A DNA stretch of 64,000 bases from Parvicella tangerina (GTDB lineage Bacteria > Bacteroidota > Bacteroidia > Flavobacteriales_D > Parvicellaceae): assembly GCF_907165195.1 (NCBI RefSeq), contig NZ_OU015584.1:2862978-2926977 (forward strand), given 5' to 3'. The position numbers and the translations under genes are program-made. The notes beneath the pieces are model-generated. The model had not been told where the DNA came from. It did not search any database and saw only the letters and a list, made by a program, of their open reading frames with translations. Below are positions 43,277-52,524 of this stretch, in pieces (the stretch's first letter is position 1; every line of letters starts with the position of its first letter).

Positions 43277-44205
43277 TGCTAAGAACTTACATATTCCTTA
43301 CGTTCTGCTTTGTTATAATTGAAAGCGGAATCTCTCAGCGTGAAGATAAAATAACCTTCAATGAGGGGGTTAGTTCCTATCGAGATGGAGATTATGCTGA
43401 TGCGCAAAGTCGTTTTGAAGAAGCTTACCAGCGAAACAATAAAAACACAAGAGCATTGTATAATGCTGGAAATGCTGCCTATTTAAATGGTAAATTTGAA
43501 GAGGCTAATCAGTATTACACGGACTACGCAAAAGCAGCCAAGTCACCTGAAGAAATTGCAAAAGCTTATTTTAATCAAGGTAATACTTACCTACAACAAG
43601 CTGATGCTCTTGCGGCAGATCCATCCAAAGGACAAGACGCTCAAAAGCTTTATAAGAAAGCCGTGGGAAGCTATAAAAACGCTTTAAAAAACAATCCGTC
43701 TGATAAAGATGCTAAATACAACCTGACGTATGCGTTAAACAAGATTCAGCAGGAACAAAATCAACAAAATCAGGATCAACAAAACGATCAACAAGATCAG
43801 GAGCAGAATCAAGATGAGAATCAGGATCAGCAAAATGACCAGAACCAACAAAATGGTGATGGTGAAGGGGACAACAATCAAGACCAACAATCTGATCAAA
43901 ACCAGGACGAGCAAAATGACCAAAATCAGGAGGGTAATCAGGATGATCAGGAACAAGATGGTGATCAAAAAGAAAAGGAGAACAATGAGGGGGATCAAGG
44001 AGATCAGGAAGAAGATGAGAACCAAAATAGCGGGAATCAGGAGCAGGGAGATAATAAGGAAGAGCAACAAGCTCAGATTAGTCGTGCGCAAGCGGAACAA
44101 GACCTTGATGCTATCAATGAAGAAGAAGAGAACATTTTAAAACGAGTTTACGGAAGCAGAGGTGGCGAAAAGAGCGAAGAAGTAAGTTCTGGTAAAGATT
44201 GGTAA
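43273..44205 (+). CDS. batC: BatC, TPR protein with Gln/Asn/Asp-rich tail
   Basis: A 310-residue secreted or periplasm-facing protein: a signal peptide (LRTYIFLTFCFVIIESGIS), TPR repeats between about 22 and 158 (RALYNAGNAAYLNGKFEEANQ; KAYFNQGNTYLQQADA), then about 115 residues (about 159-273, 43747-44095) composed almost only of Gln, Asn, Asp, Glu and Gly, followed by a short helical end. The low-complexity tail is typical of BatC-like proteins but long here. Its repetitive DNA creates a long antisense frame that should be ignored. Confidence 0.88.
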   Translation: MMLRTYIFLTFCFVIIESGISQREDKITFNEGVSSYRDGDYADAQSRFEEAYQRNNKNTRALYNAGNAAYLNGKFEEANQYYTDYAKAAKSPEEIAKAYFNQGNTYLQQADALAADPSKGQDAQKLYKKAVGSYKNALKNNPSDKDAKYNLTYALNKIQQEQNQQNQDQQNDQQDQEQNQDENQDQQNDQNQQNGDGEGDNNQDQQSDQNQDEQNDQNQEGNQDDQEQDGDQKEKENNEGDQGDQEEDENQNSGNQEQGDNKEEQQAQISRAQAEQDLDAINEEEENILKRVYGSRGGEKSEEVSSGKDW

Positions 44206-44207
44206 AA

Positions 44208-45977
44208 ATGAAAACGTTGACCTACATAAAAAGTCTAACGGTAGTACTCCTGTTGAGTATGTACGTTAACACCGTGCACGGCCAGGATATTTACGTGGAT
44301 ATCTCTTGCACAAATCAGTATCCAGGAGTTGGAGAAAAAATTAAGCTATCCTACATTCTAAAAAAGAAGCTAAAGGGAGGAATGGCAACCATATCACATA
44401 GTGGAATAAACATTTCTAAACCCGACATGAAATCATTAAACGTAATTGATGAGGGTACAGAAGGGAGTTCATTTTCGTTTGGTGGCTTTGGAGGAGGCGG
44501 AGACATGCAAGTGAGCAAATACTCATTTATCCTTCAACCGACAACAGAAGGAGAAGTAAAACTTGCGCCATTCTCCTTCAAAATGAACGGAGAAACTTAC
44601 ACCTCAAAGTCTTTTACAATCCATGTGGGAAAAGGTGATCCAAATGCAACCATTGTAAAGAAAAACGCCAATTACTTCATTTCTATAGACGTTTCTAAAA
44701 AAGAATTGTACCCTGGGGAACATGCAGTAGTTACTTACACCATTTATAGTAGGTCTTCAAATATTTCACTTCAAAAAAGTGAATTCCCAATGTCGGATGC
44801 ATTCTGGTCTGAAGAAATTGACCCTGGTAAAAATGGGTTCGGTCAGACTCAGGTAAATATTGATGGTTATGCCTATCTTAAAATCCCAGTAAAAAAACAA
44901 GTTATTTTTGCCAAAGAGGCAGGCGTATTCGAAATCCCTCCTTGTTCTGCAGAGCTTGTAGTTGGCGGGGGATTTTTCTCTCAAGGAACCCTTGAAAAAC
45001 TGCAGAGTAACGCTCCTAAGCTCACAGTTAAATCACTTCCCTCTGGTGCACCAGATTCTTTTCAAGGACAGGTTGGTAAAGACTACGATTTGGAAGTCAG
45101 CTATTCCACCACAAAGTTAAAAGCTGGTGAACCTATTGATGTTATCATAAACCTAACTGGAAAAGGAAACCTGAACAAATTAGCTGCGCCTGAACTGAGT
45201 TTTCCGCTGGACTTTGATGCCTATGAGCCAGAAGTTAGCGGTAGTATTAACCTCTCCATGAGCAATGGTTTTTCAGGGAACCGAAAATTTAACTATCTGG
45301 TGATTCCTCGACATCACGGAACCTATGAAGTTCCTGCGTTTGAATATAGCTATTTCGACCTCGCTTCTAAAACATATAAAACCCTCAGCCATCCCGCCCA
45401 GACGATAGAAGTGGAAAAAAGCAACAATAGTACCCCAGCTACGGTCAATGGGGGAACGAGTACTCCAAAAGAAGATGTTGAGGTATTGAATGAGGAAATC
45501 AGACACATTGCTTACAACACAGAGCTGACCTCTTCTAAAACAACTTTTTTCAAAACAACGTTATTTTGGACAGGGTTAACCGTTCCTCTTGGACTAACGC
45601 TGGCAGGCTTTTTATTCGCAATCTTTCGACCAAAAGAAACGAAAAAAGATAAGAAAAAAACAGCCGGAAAGAAAGTCTTCAAGACCCTAAAAGCTGCTGA
45701 GCAAAAACTTTCAGCTCAAGACAATCTTGGTTTCTACGATGAACTTTACAAAGGCCTAATGCAATATTTATCTAATAAATTAGAAACGCCATTTAGTGAT
45801 CTTACAAAAGAATCAATCGTGGAAAAACTAGGCCATAAAGAACTTTCAAAAAGTGTCTTAAACATACTTGAAAGCTGCGAAATGGCTCGATATACACCTA
45901 TTTCTAGCGAGGGTGCGCAAGACACGATGAACAAAACCAAAAGTCTAATTCAACAAATTGAGAAACATGTTAGTTAA
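44208..45977 (+). CDS. batD: BatD, oxygen-tolerance-type membrane protein
   Basis: A 589-residue protein: a signal peptide (SLTVVLLLSMYVNTVHG then QDIY), several beta-sandwich domains (about 25-420), a TM helix near 460-480 (LFWTGLTVPLGLTLAGFLFAI) and a cytoplasmic Lys-rich helical tail with YDELYKGLMQYLSNKL. A Gly/Phe-rich loop (SFSFGGFGGGGD near residue 88) is visible. ATG 44208 lies 2 nt after batC; the upstream TTG at 44199 is less likely. The 3' end overlaps batE by 11 bp. Confidence 0.9.
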   Translation: MKTLTYIKSLTVVLLLSMYVNTVHGQDIYVDISCTNQYPGVGEKIKLSYILKKKLKGGMATISHSGINISKPDMKSLNVIDEGTEGSSFSFGGFGGGGDMQVSKYSFILQPTTEGEVKLAPFSFKMNGETYTSKSFTIHVGKGDPNATIVKKNANYFISIDVSKKELYPGEHAVVTYTIYSRSSNISLQKSEFPMSDAFWSEEIDPGKNGFGQTQVNIDGYAYLKIPVKKQVIFAKEAGVFEIPPCSAELVVGGGFFSQGTLEKLQSNAPKLTVKSLPSGAPDSFQGQVGKDYDLEVSYSTTKLKAGEPIDVIINLTGKGNLNKLAAPELSFPLDFDAYEPEVSGSINLSMSNGFSGNRKFNYLVIPRHHGTYEVPAFEYSYFDLASKTYKTLSHPAQTIEVEKSNNSTPATVNGGTSTPKEDVEVLNEEIRHIAYNTELTSSKTTFFKTTLFWTGLTVPLGLTLAGFLFAIFRPKETKKDKKKTAGKKVFKTLKAAEQKLSAQDNLGFYDELYKGLMQYLSNKLETPFSDLTKESIVEKLGHKELSKSVLNILESCEMARYTPISSEGAQDTMNKTKSLIQQIEKHVS

Positions 45978-46725
45978 ATTAAGTTTAATAATTAGCCTTT
46001 TGTTAAGCGTAGCTACTGGATTTTCTCAGCAATCTCCAGAGAAACTATTTGAGTTGGCGAATACAGCTTACGACAATCAGCAATATGACTCCAGTCTGAC
46101 GCTTTACAAAGCCATTGAAGAAAAAGGCTTAGTATCTCCTGAACTCTACCAGAACATGGGTAATGCTGCTTACAAATTGAATCTGGTTCCAGACGCTATC
46201 TACTATTTTGAGAAGGGACTCAAACTCAACCCAGGCAATGATGACTTAGAACACAACCTGAAACTCGCTCAGGAAAAACAAACGGATAAAGGAGGTGCCA
46301 CTTTCGATGCAGGCTTGAGTAGCTGGTTGAGTAAAGCTCTTGGCGGTACTTCAGACTTCTGGTCAATCCTTGCAGTACTATTTGCCGCCATAGGTGCGGT
46401 CCTGCTGTTAGCTTATTCTTTTATTAATCGCCAAGTAATTAGGAAAGTAGGCATAATTGGCGGCCCCATCTCATGGGGATTGACAGTAGTATTCGTGGGC
46501 ATTGCTTACTTGCAGTATAATGTTGCCAACAATACGGAATATGGCATCCTCTTCGAACCAAGTATTGAGGTAAGAAATGACCCTTCGGAAGCTGCGAGCA
46601 TTGCCTTTGTATTACACGAGGGTAGCAAACTTAAGATCTTAGACGAAAACGAAAAGTGGTACAAAGTTTCTTTTGATGCTAAGAAAGTAGGCTGGCTTCC
46701 TAAGGAGAGTTTAAAGGTAATATAA
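45967..46725 (+). CDS. batE: BatE, TPR + SH3-like protein
   Basis: A 252-residue protein with a signal peptide (LVKLSLIISLLLSVATGFS), TPR repeats (about 20-105: LYQNMGNAAYKLNLVPDAIYYFEKGLKLNP), two TM helices (about 130-150 and 165-185) and a C-terminal bacterial SH3 domain (HEGSKLKILDENEKWYKV ... GWLPKESLKVI). It is the last gene of the eight-gene moxR-bat cluster. The SH3 domain probably faces the periplasm and may contact peptidoglycan or partner proteins. ATG 45967 is used; a TTG 3 codons earlier is possible. Confidence 0.88.
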   Translation: MLVKLSLIISLLLSVATGFSQQSPEKLFELANTAYDNQQYDSSLTLYKAIEEKGLVSPELYQNMGNAAYKLNLVPDAIYYFEKGLKLNPGNDDLEHNLKLAQEKQTDKGGATFDAGLSSWLSKALGGTSDFWSILAVLFAAIGAVLLLAYSFINRQVIRKVGIIGGPISWGLTVVFVGIAYLQYNVANNTEYGILFEPSIEVRNDPSEAASIAFVLHEGSKLKILDENEKWYKVSFDAKKVGWLPKESLKVI

Positions 46726-46794
46726 GTCATTACTGAAACGCTCATCCTTCTCTGTTTCCATTAAAATAATTATATTCGCCACCCATTAAAAAAA

Positions 46795-46827
46795 TTGACT
46801 CAGAAATTACGAGTTGATGTATAATTG
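46795..46827 (+). promoter_or_regulatory. Possible promoter of the S46 peptidase gene
   Basis: TTGACT (46795-46800), 19 bp, then TATAATTG (46820-46827). It resembles both the Bacteroidota pattern (one mismatch at TTTG) and a classical TTGACA/TATAAT promoter. The start would lie about 20 nt before the ATG. Confidence 0.45.
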
Positions 46828-46851
46828 TAGTGTAAAATCAATATTTATAAC

Positions 46852-49047
46852 ATGAAGAAAATAACGTTGCTATTACTAGCTTTATTTACGTTTAATGCCA
46901 TTAGTGTGAAGGCTGACGAGGGGATGTGGTTGCCTCTTTTGATTAAGAGATTGAATTATGTAGACATGCAGGAACATGGTCTTCAGTTAACACCTGAAGA
47001 GATCTACTCTGTGAATCACGCTTCGCTGAAAGATGCAATTGTTGCCTTAGATGGTCGTTTTTGTACAGGTGAAATCATTTCTGACCAAGGATTGATGTTG
47101 ACGAATCACCACTGTGGTTATGGTTCTATACAAGCCAATAGTACTCCTGAGAATAACATTCTAACCAACGGGTTTTGGGCAAAAACGAAAGCCGATGAAA
47201 TCCCTGTAGACTTTACAGTATGGTTTCTCGAAAGAATGGACGATGTGACTTCAAGAGTTCTTGACGGTGTAACCGATGAGATGTCTGAAGGAGAAAGAAG
47301 TGGAAAAATCGATGCAAACATCAAAAAGATTAAAGAAGAAGAAGGTGATGAATTTGAAATTCAAATCAAATCATTCTACCATGGAAATGAGTACTACATG
47401 TTTAAGTACAACATTTTCAAAGATGTGCGTCTAGTAGGTACTCCTCCAGAAAGCATCGGTAAATTTGGAGGTGATACGGATAACTGGATGTGGCCTAGAC
47501 ACACAGGTGATTTTTCCATGTTTAGGGTGTATGCTGATAAGGACAACAAGCCAGCTGAATACTCAAAAGACAATGTACCTTATCACCCAAAACATCACTT
47601 GCCTGTATCTCTAGATGGAGTTAAGGCTGATGATTATGCCATGATATTGGGTTACCCTGGAAGCACTGACAGATACTTAACTTCTTACGGTGTTGAAGAA
47701 GCTGTAAATATTGAGCAGCCGTTGAGAGTGAAAATCAGACGAAAGAAGTTAGACATCATGGAAGAAGGCATGAATGCTGATCCGGATGTGAGACTGCAGT
47801 ATGCCTCAAAACACGCTGGTGTGGCAAACTATTGGAAATACTTCTTGGGTCAATCTAAGCAGTTGGTAAACAATAAAGTTTACGACAAGAAAAAGGCGAT
47901 TGAAGACAAGTTTTTAGCATGGGCTAAAGCTGATAAGGAGCGACAACAAAAATATGGTAATGCACTAAACCTTATTGCTGACTACTACAAAGAAAGCGAA
48001 CGTTTTGTTGTTCCGAACACCTATTTTGGCGAGGCAATTTTTCAAGGACCAGAGATCTTTGGTTTGATGCTAAACCACTTTGGATTCAGAAGTAGTATGA
48101 AAGCCGCATTGGATGGCTACGACAAAGAGAACGCGGATGCTTCTGAAGCGAAAATTGATGAAGCTGCTGCAGAAATATTAGAAGCAATGCCAGACTACTA
48201 CAAAGATTTCAATTTAGCGATCGACCAAAATACATTGGCGGCAATGCTGGATATGTACTATCACGAAGTTGATGAAGAATTTCATCCTGAGACGTTGACT
48301 TACATCGCTAACAAATACAAAAAAGACTTTAATAAGTTTGCGGAAAAGTACTACAAGAAATCTCCTTTTGCCTCTAAAGAAAGTGCAGAAGAATTTCTAA
48401 ATGACTTCTCAAGAAAAACAATTGAAAAAGATCTTTGCTACAAATTGGTTAATGAATTCATTGAGATCTACATTCAAAAAATTATCATTCCCGGACAAAC
48501 AATGAATATGAAATATGAAAAAGGGATGAGATTATTTGTTGATGGATTAAGAAAAATGAATCCGGATAAAGCGTATGCATCAGATGCAAACTCTACGATG
48601 CGACTAACGTACGGGAACGTTCTTCCCTACGAGGGTGCGGATGCAGTAAGATATCACTACATCACATCATTAGAAGGAGTTATGGAAAAAGAGGTTAAGA
48701 CTGATAATAAAACGCACGAGTTTTATGTAGAGCCTAAGTTGAAAGAACTCTATGAAAAGAAAGACTATGGAAGATATGCCATGGACAATGGAAAACTGCC
48801 AGTAGCTTTCTTAACTAACAATGACATTACAGGAGGGAACTCTGGTAGTCCAGTAATCAATGCTAAAGGTCAATTGATCGGTACTGCATTTGACGGTAAC
48901 TGGGAAGCGATGAGTGGTGACATCTACTTTGAGCCTAACCTTCAGAGAACTATTTCTGTCGACATTAGGTATACGCTTTTCATCATTGAGAAATTTGGTG
49001 GAGCAAAACACATTGTTGATGAGATGACTTTAGTGGGAGGAAAATAA
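46852..49047 (+). CDS. S46 family dipeptidyl-peptidase, DPP7-type
   Basis: A 731-residue exported serine peptidase with a signal peptide (KKITLLLLALFTFNAISVKA). The catalytic triad of family S46 is visible: His in LTNHHCGYG (H86/H87), Asp in FGGDTDNWMWPRHTGDFSMF, and Ser664 in TGGNSGSP. Eighteen residues after the Ser, where Porphyromonas DPP11 has Arg and DPP7 has Gly, this protein has Gly (FDGNWEAMSGD, Gly682), which predicts cleavage after hydrophobic rather than acidic P1 residues. It releases dipeptides in the periplasm for amino-acid nutrition. It is monocistronic with its own terminator. Confidence 0.93.
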   Translation: MKKITLLLLALFTFNAISVKADEGMWLPLLIKRLNYVDMQEHGLQLTPEEIYSVNHASLKDAIVALDGRFCTGEIISDQGLMLTNHHCGYGSIQANSTPENNILTNGFWAKTKADEIPVDFTVWFLERMDDVTSRVLDGVTDEMSEGERSGKIDANIKKIKEEEGDEFEIQIKSFYHGNEYYMFKYNIFKDVRLVGTPPESIGKFGGDTDNWMWPRHTGDFSMFRVYADKDNKPAEYSKDNVPYHPKHHLPVSLDGVKADDYAMILGYPGSTDRYLTSYGVEEAVNIEQPLRVKIRRKKLDIMEEGMNADPDVRLQYASKHAGVANYWKYFLGQSKQLVNNKVYDKKKAIEDKFLAWAKADKERQQKYGNALNLIADYYKESERFVVPNTYFGEAIFQGPEIFGLMLNHFGFRSSMKAALDGYDKENADASEAKIDEAAAEILEAMPDYYKDFNLAIDQNTLAAMLDMYYHEVDEEFHPETLTYIANKYKKDFNKFAEKYYKKSPFASKESAEEFLNDFSRKTIEKDLCYKLVNEFIEIYIQKIIIPGQTMNMKYEKGMRLFVDGLRKMNPDKAYASDANSTMRLTYGNVLPYEGADAVRYHYITSLEGVMEKEVKTDNKTHEFYVEPKLKELYEKKDYGRYAMDNGKLPVAFLTNNDITGGNSGSPVINAKGQLIGTAFDGNWEAMSGDIYFEPNLQRTISVDIRYTLFIIEKFGGAKHIVDEMTLVGGK

Positions 49048-49070
49048 CAACCACAAAACCAGAAAATAAA

Positions 49071-49099
49071 AACCGTTTACATTTGTAGACGGTTTTTTT
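49071..49099 (+). terminator. Intrinsic terminator of the S46 peptidase gene
   Basis: AACCGTTTAC and GTAGACGGTT (one G-U pair) around ATTT, then seven T. The T run directly touches the ATG of the next gene. Confidence 0.85.
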
Positions 49100-51022
49100 A
49101 TGTCCATCAAAAGCTACATAGCGCAAAACAAACTGCTAGTACTCATTATAATATTAGCTGGTATTCTTCGTTTTTGGAACTTCTTTGAAATTCCACTCAC
49201 ACACGATGAAGTAAGTGCACTGAACCGCACACACTTTGATCATTTTTCGGACCTCATCGAATATGGGGTTAAAGTAGACACCCACCCACCTGGAGTGCAA
49301 GTATTCACCTATTTATGGGTACAGACTTTCGGCTATGAACAATGGGTTGTAAAACTGCCTTTCATCCTTATGGGGTTAGGAAGTCTACTACTCGCCTATT
49401 CAATTTTCAGACGATGGTCTAACCAAACCGTTGCGTTATTAATCATTTCATTAATGGCCACTCTTCAATTCACGGTGATGTACAGCCAAATCGCAAGGCC
49501 TTATGTGAGTGGTATGTTTCTGGTTTTGTGTATGGTTTATTTTTGGGATAGATTGGTCAATCGCCCCGAAAAGAACTTCTGGAGAAACTTGATCCTAACA
49601 GGAGTTTTCGGAGCAGCTTGTGGATACAATCATCATTTTACTTTACTGGCAACTTTCTTAATTGGAGTTACTGGTGTTTTTTTCATCGACAAAAAATATT
49701 TAGTTAGGTATTTGACCTTAGCTATTTTGATCACGCTCCTCTATCTACCCAACCTTTCAATCTTTTTGCATCAATTAGATCGCGGAGGAGTTGGTGAATG
49801 GTTAGGAGCCCCTACCCCACATTATACCCTTGAATTCTTTCAATATGCGTCCAATCATTCCGTTCTGCTGAGACTTGTCATCGTTTTGCTCATTGCTGTT
49901 GGCATCTACAACTATAATCCTAACAATAAAAAAGCATTAAAGTGGGTTTGGGTTTCTGGAGCTTGGTTCTTTATGGTATTTGCCATCGGATACATCTATT
50001 CGGTTTATCGGAATCCTGTTCTCCAACACTCTATGTTGATCTTCTTCTTTCCTTTTCTGCTATTTGCGCTGTTCGGATGGATGCCAGATTTAAAAAAGAA
50101 AACGCAAGTATATTTAGTTCTTCTGGTATTATTTGCAGGAACTGCATCGCTCAGTATTCATCGTAAGCATTTTGAGATCTTCTACGCAAATCGTTATTTT
50201 CAAATGAAAGAAGATGCCGCTCATTGTGATCAAGATCGAACTTGTTTTGTATTTGCGACCTATACCCATTTTTTGGATATGAACTTCCCAAGAGCCATCA
50301 ACTTTCCATCAAATTATTTAGCCTGGGAAGAAAATGTAAACACTATTCAGGAATTTGAAGAATACCTCATTAATTCAGATAAAGACCAACTCTTCTTAGG
50401 ACACGTTGAACACTTCCCTAAAGAATTGATTGCTATTGCACATTACTACTACCCTAACCTTAAATGGGTAAAATATACAAGTGGTGCTGCCAGCTATTTG
50501 TTTTCAAGAGGCTGGAAGTATCAAGACTTAAGTTATCAGGAGATTGACGTTTTGAATGTACTCATCAACACAAGTGTACCAGACAAAATTAATTTTAACC
50601 CAAATAACGTAAGTAGTAATCAAAGCTATTTAGATACTAATGAATGGAGTGTTGGTCTGGAAGATATCGCCATGTATGGCATAGAACATGATTACGATCT
50701 GCTTTCAGTAATGGCCAAAGTAAAACTCTCGAAACCCAGCCAAAATATAACACTAGTTGCCGAATTTCCAGAGATGAGAGGTCTCGAACCTGTTTACTGG
50801 GCTGGTGAGTCTTCGAACAAGTATTTTTTTAATCCTCAGGATTCAACGGTAGTCATTCATACCACCTTCTCTTTTGATAATGTATACAGCAAAACCAAGT
50901 TCTTTCCTTCTTTAAAAACTTTTATCTGGAATATAGATAAGCAACCCTTTACGTTGCTGGAGTATAAAATCAAATTCTTTGAAGGGAATCGAAATAAGTA
51001 TTCGCTGTGGGAAGATTTCTAA
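49100..51022 (+). CDS. GT39-type membrane glycosyltransferase
   Basis: A 640-residue GT-C fold enzyme with about ten TM helices in the first 370 residues and a roughly 250-residue soluble C-terminal domain. The first extracytoplasmic loop has the acidic catalytic-site pattern TLTHDEV-like (PLTHDEVSALNRTHFDH) and a VDTHPPG motif. Such enzymes transfer a sugar from a polyprenyl-phosphate donor to a lipid, glycan or protein acceptor. The ATG follows a terminator directly, so the true start could be downstream or expression may rely on read-through. The 3' end overlaps the convergent beta-barrel gene by 4 bp. Confidence 0.85.
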   Translation: MSIKSYIAQNKLLVLIIILAGILRFWNFFEIPLTHDEVSALNRTHFDHFSDLIEYGVKVDTHPPGVQVFTYLWVQTFGYEQWVVKLPFILMGLGSLLLAYSIFRRWSNQTVALLIISLMATLQFTVMYSQIARPYVSGMFLVLCMVYFWDRLVNRPEKNFWRNLILTGVFGAACGYNHHFTLLATFLIGVTGVFFIDKKYLVRYLTLAILITLLYLPNLSIFLHQLDRGGVGEWLGAPTPHYTLEFFQYASNHSVLLRLVIVLLIAVGIYNYNPNNKKALKWVWVSGAWFFMVFAIGYIYSVYRNPVLQHSMLIFFFPFLLFALFGWMPDLKKKTQVYLVLLVLFAGTASLSIHRKHFEIFYANRYFQMKEDAAHCDQDRTCFVFATYTHFLDMNFPRAINFPSNYLAWEENVNTIQEFEEYLINSDKDQLFLGHVEHFPKELIAIAHYYYPNLKWVKYTSGAASYLFSRGWKYQDLSYQEIDVLNVLINTSVPDKINFNPNNVSSNQSYLDTNEWSVGLEDIAMYGIEHDYDLLSVMAKVKLSKPSQNITLVAEFPEMRGLEPVYWAGESSNKYFFNPQDSTVVIHTTFSFDNVYSKTKFFPSLKTFIWNIDKQPFTLLEYKIKFFEGNRNKYSLWEDF

Positions 51023-52524
51023 AGCTTGAAACCGATTCCGAAGTTGAGGCCTATATACCTGTACTTTATAGAAGTATTACTAAGTTGGTTTAAATAATAA
51101 GGTTCTAGATATAAAAAACCTTTATTTTCCTTAAACCACTTTCTTACTTGAAATGATACTCGATAATTTACCTTCACCTTATCTCGAGTAAATTCGTTCA
51201 ATTCTTCAAAAATCAAATTGCTTGTAGGTCCACCTCTCAAAAAACTTGCATTCACTCCTAATCCCGGGACAAAACTCCAGCTGCCGGAGTTGATCTTATA
51301 TCTAAAGTTAACAGGAATTGACAGCCAGGTATATGTTTGACTAAAGGATGCTATTGCCGCACTATCTGTTGTTACCGTGGTCGTATCGTAAACAGGCGTA
51401 TAAATGGTATCCCAGGTCATATTGATCGAATCCCAATAAGTAGAGGTCGTATAGGTAGAAACGAAAACCGAATCCTGACTTGTTTGTATGTTATGCGCAT
51501 AATCAAAAGTTTCTTCAAACTCTCGGAGGGATAAGCCAGCTCCTATAGTGAATTTATCAAAATGATAAGCAGCTTCCGCTCCAATAAAAAAGCGCGTTCT
51601 ACTTTGGTAGCTCAACGTATTTTCTGATAAGAATCTACTGTAACTTCCTGTAGGACCTCCAAATAAGGCAACCTCCCAATTTCCTTTCATGGGTTCTCTA
51701 GTAACGATGGAGTCCTTTATCACCACACTATCCCGAATCACAACAGAATCCCTTATGACTACAGAATCTCTAATAATAACTGAATCTTTATAGACTTTTA
51801 CCGTGTCTGTGAAAACATCATTGGCAAGTAATGATGAATCTATGACAGGAAGACCAGTATTGTTTAATGGCGATTCGTCATCAGCTAAAGAATGAGCAGA
51901 TTCTGGATCTTTTGTTTGATGATCTATTGAATTCCCAACACTTTCATTATCAGTATTCATTTCTGCTATGTCTGCAGAGTTATTCTCTGAAGATATTTGG
52001 TGATTTTTAGAATCATTTGTGCTTAATCCAGCATTATTTGAAGCTTGATTCAGTGATTTATTGTCTTTATAATGTGATTTAGCATGGTTACCAGACGCGC
52101 TTTCCTCTACAACACTCGAAGAAATAGAAGAAGGTTTATTTTGAGTTCCTTTGGTCATTGTTTCAACGATATCTCCTGCAGTAGAGGATGACCCACTCTT
52201 TAATTCATCAGCTAGTTCCTTTGCCTTTTCTTTGCTAAAGCCATCTTGTATCACCTCATTTACTTGGCTATTATCTTCCTCAATGATTAAACTGGATGCA
52301 ATTTCATCTTCCCAACCAGTCTCACTCAACAACCACGGGATGGAAACTGTACCAAAAACGAGTATCGCTCCTAACAGTCCCCAAAACCAAACTCCCTTCT
52401 TCTTCCCAAACTTCGCGTCCAAACGATTGTTTAGGTCATCTTTAAAGGCAGCAGGAATCTCAAAATTGCCAGTAGACAGTTTTTCATTCACTAATTGATC
52501 AATATTTTTATCTGATCCTTTCAA
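51019..52524 (-). CDS. Sigma-factor-coupled TM/beta-barrel protein
   Basis: A 501-residue protein with an unusual layout: a roughly 45-residue cytoplasmic N-terminus (AFKDDLNNRLDAKFGKKK), one TM helix (about 47-66, WFWGLLGAILVFGTVSIPWLL), an about 170-residue Ser/Asn/Asp-rich linker, five hexapeptide repeats DS(V/I)(V/I)x(R/K) (near 247-276), then a C-terminal outer-membrane beta-barrel-like domain (WEVALFGGPTGSYSRF ... YRYIGLNFGIGFKL). It overlaps the ECF sigma gene by 4 nt (ATGA), so it is probably the regulator or anti-sigma partner of that factor. The family is not one I can name. Confidence 0.7.
   Translation of the reverse strand: MKGSDKNIDQLVNEKLSTGNFEIPAAFKDDLNNRLDAKFGKKKGVWFWGLLGAILVFGTVSIPWLLSETGWEDEIASSLIIEEDNSQVNEVIQDGFSKEKAKELADELKSGSSSTAGDIVETMTKGTQNKPSSISSSVVEESASGNHAKSHYKDNKSLNQASNNAGLSTNDSKNHQISSENNSADIAEMNTDNESVGNSIDHQTKDPESAHSLADDESPLNNTGLPVIDSSLLANDVFTDTVKVYKDSVIIRDSVVIRDSVVIRDSVVIKDSIVTREPMKGNWEVALFGGPTGSYSRFLSENTLSYQSRTRFFIGAEAAYHFDKFTIGAGLSLREFEETFDYAHNIQTSQDSVFVSTYTTSTYWDSINMTWDTIYTPVYDTTTVTTDSAAIASFSQTYTWLSIPVNFRYKINSGSWSFVPGLGVNASFLRGGPTSNLIFEELNEFTRDKVKVNYRVSFQVRKWFKENKGFLYLEPYYLNQLSNTSIKYRYIGLNFGIGFKL

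Noticed and set aside
43735-44100. A 121-codon antisense frame rich in Leu and Ile within batC
   Set aside because: It is the complement of the Gln/Asn/Asp-rich batC tail (CAA/AAT/GAT repeats read as TTG/ATT/ATC), so the frame is a composition artefact.
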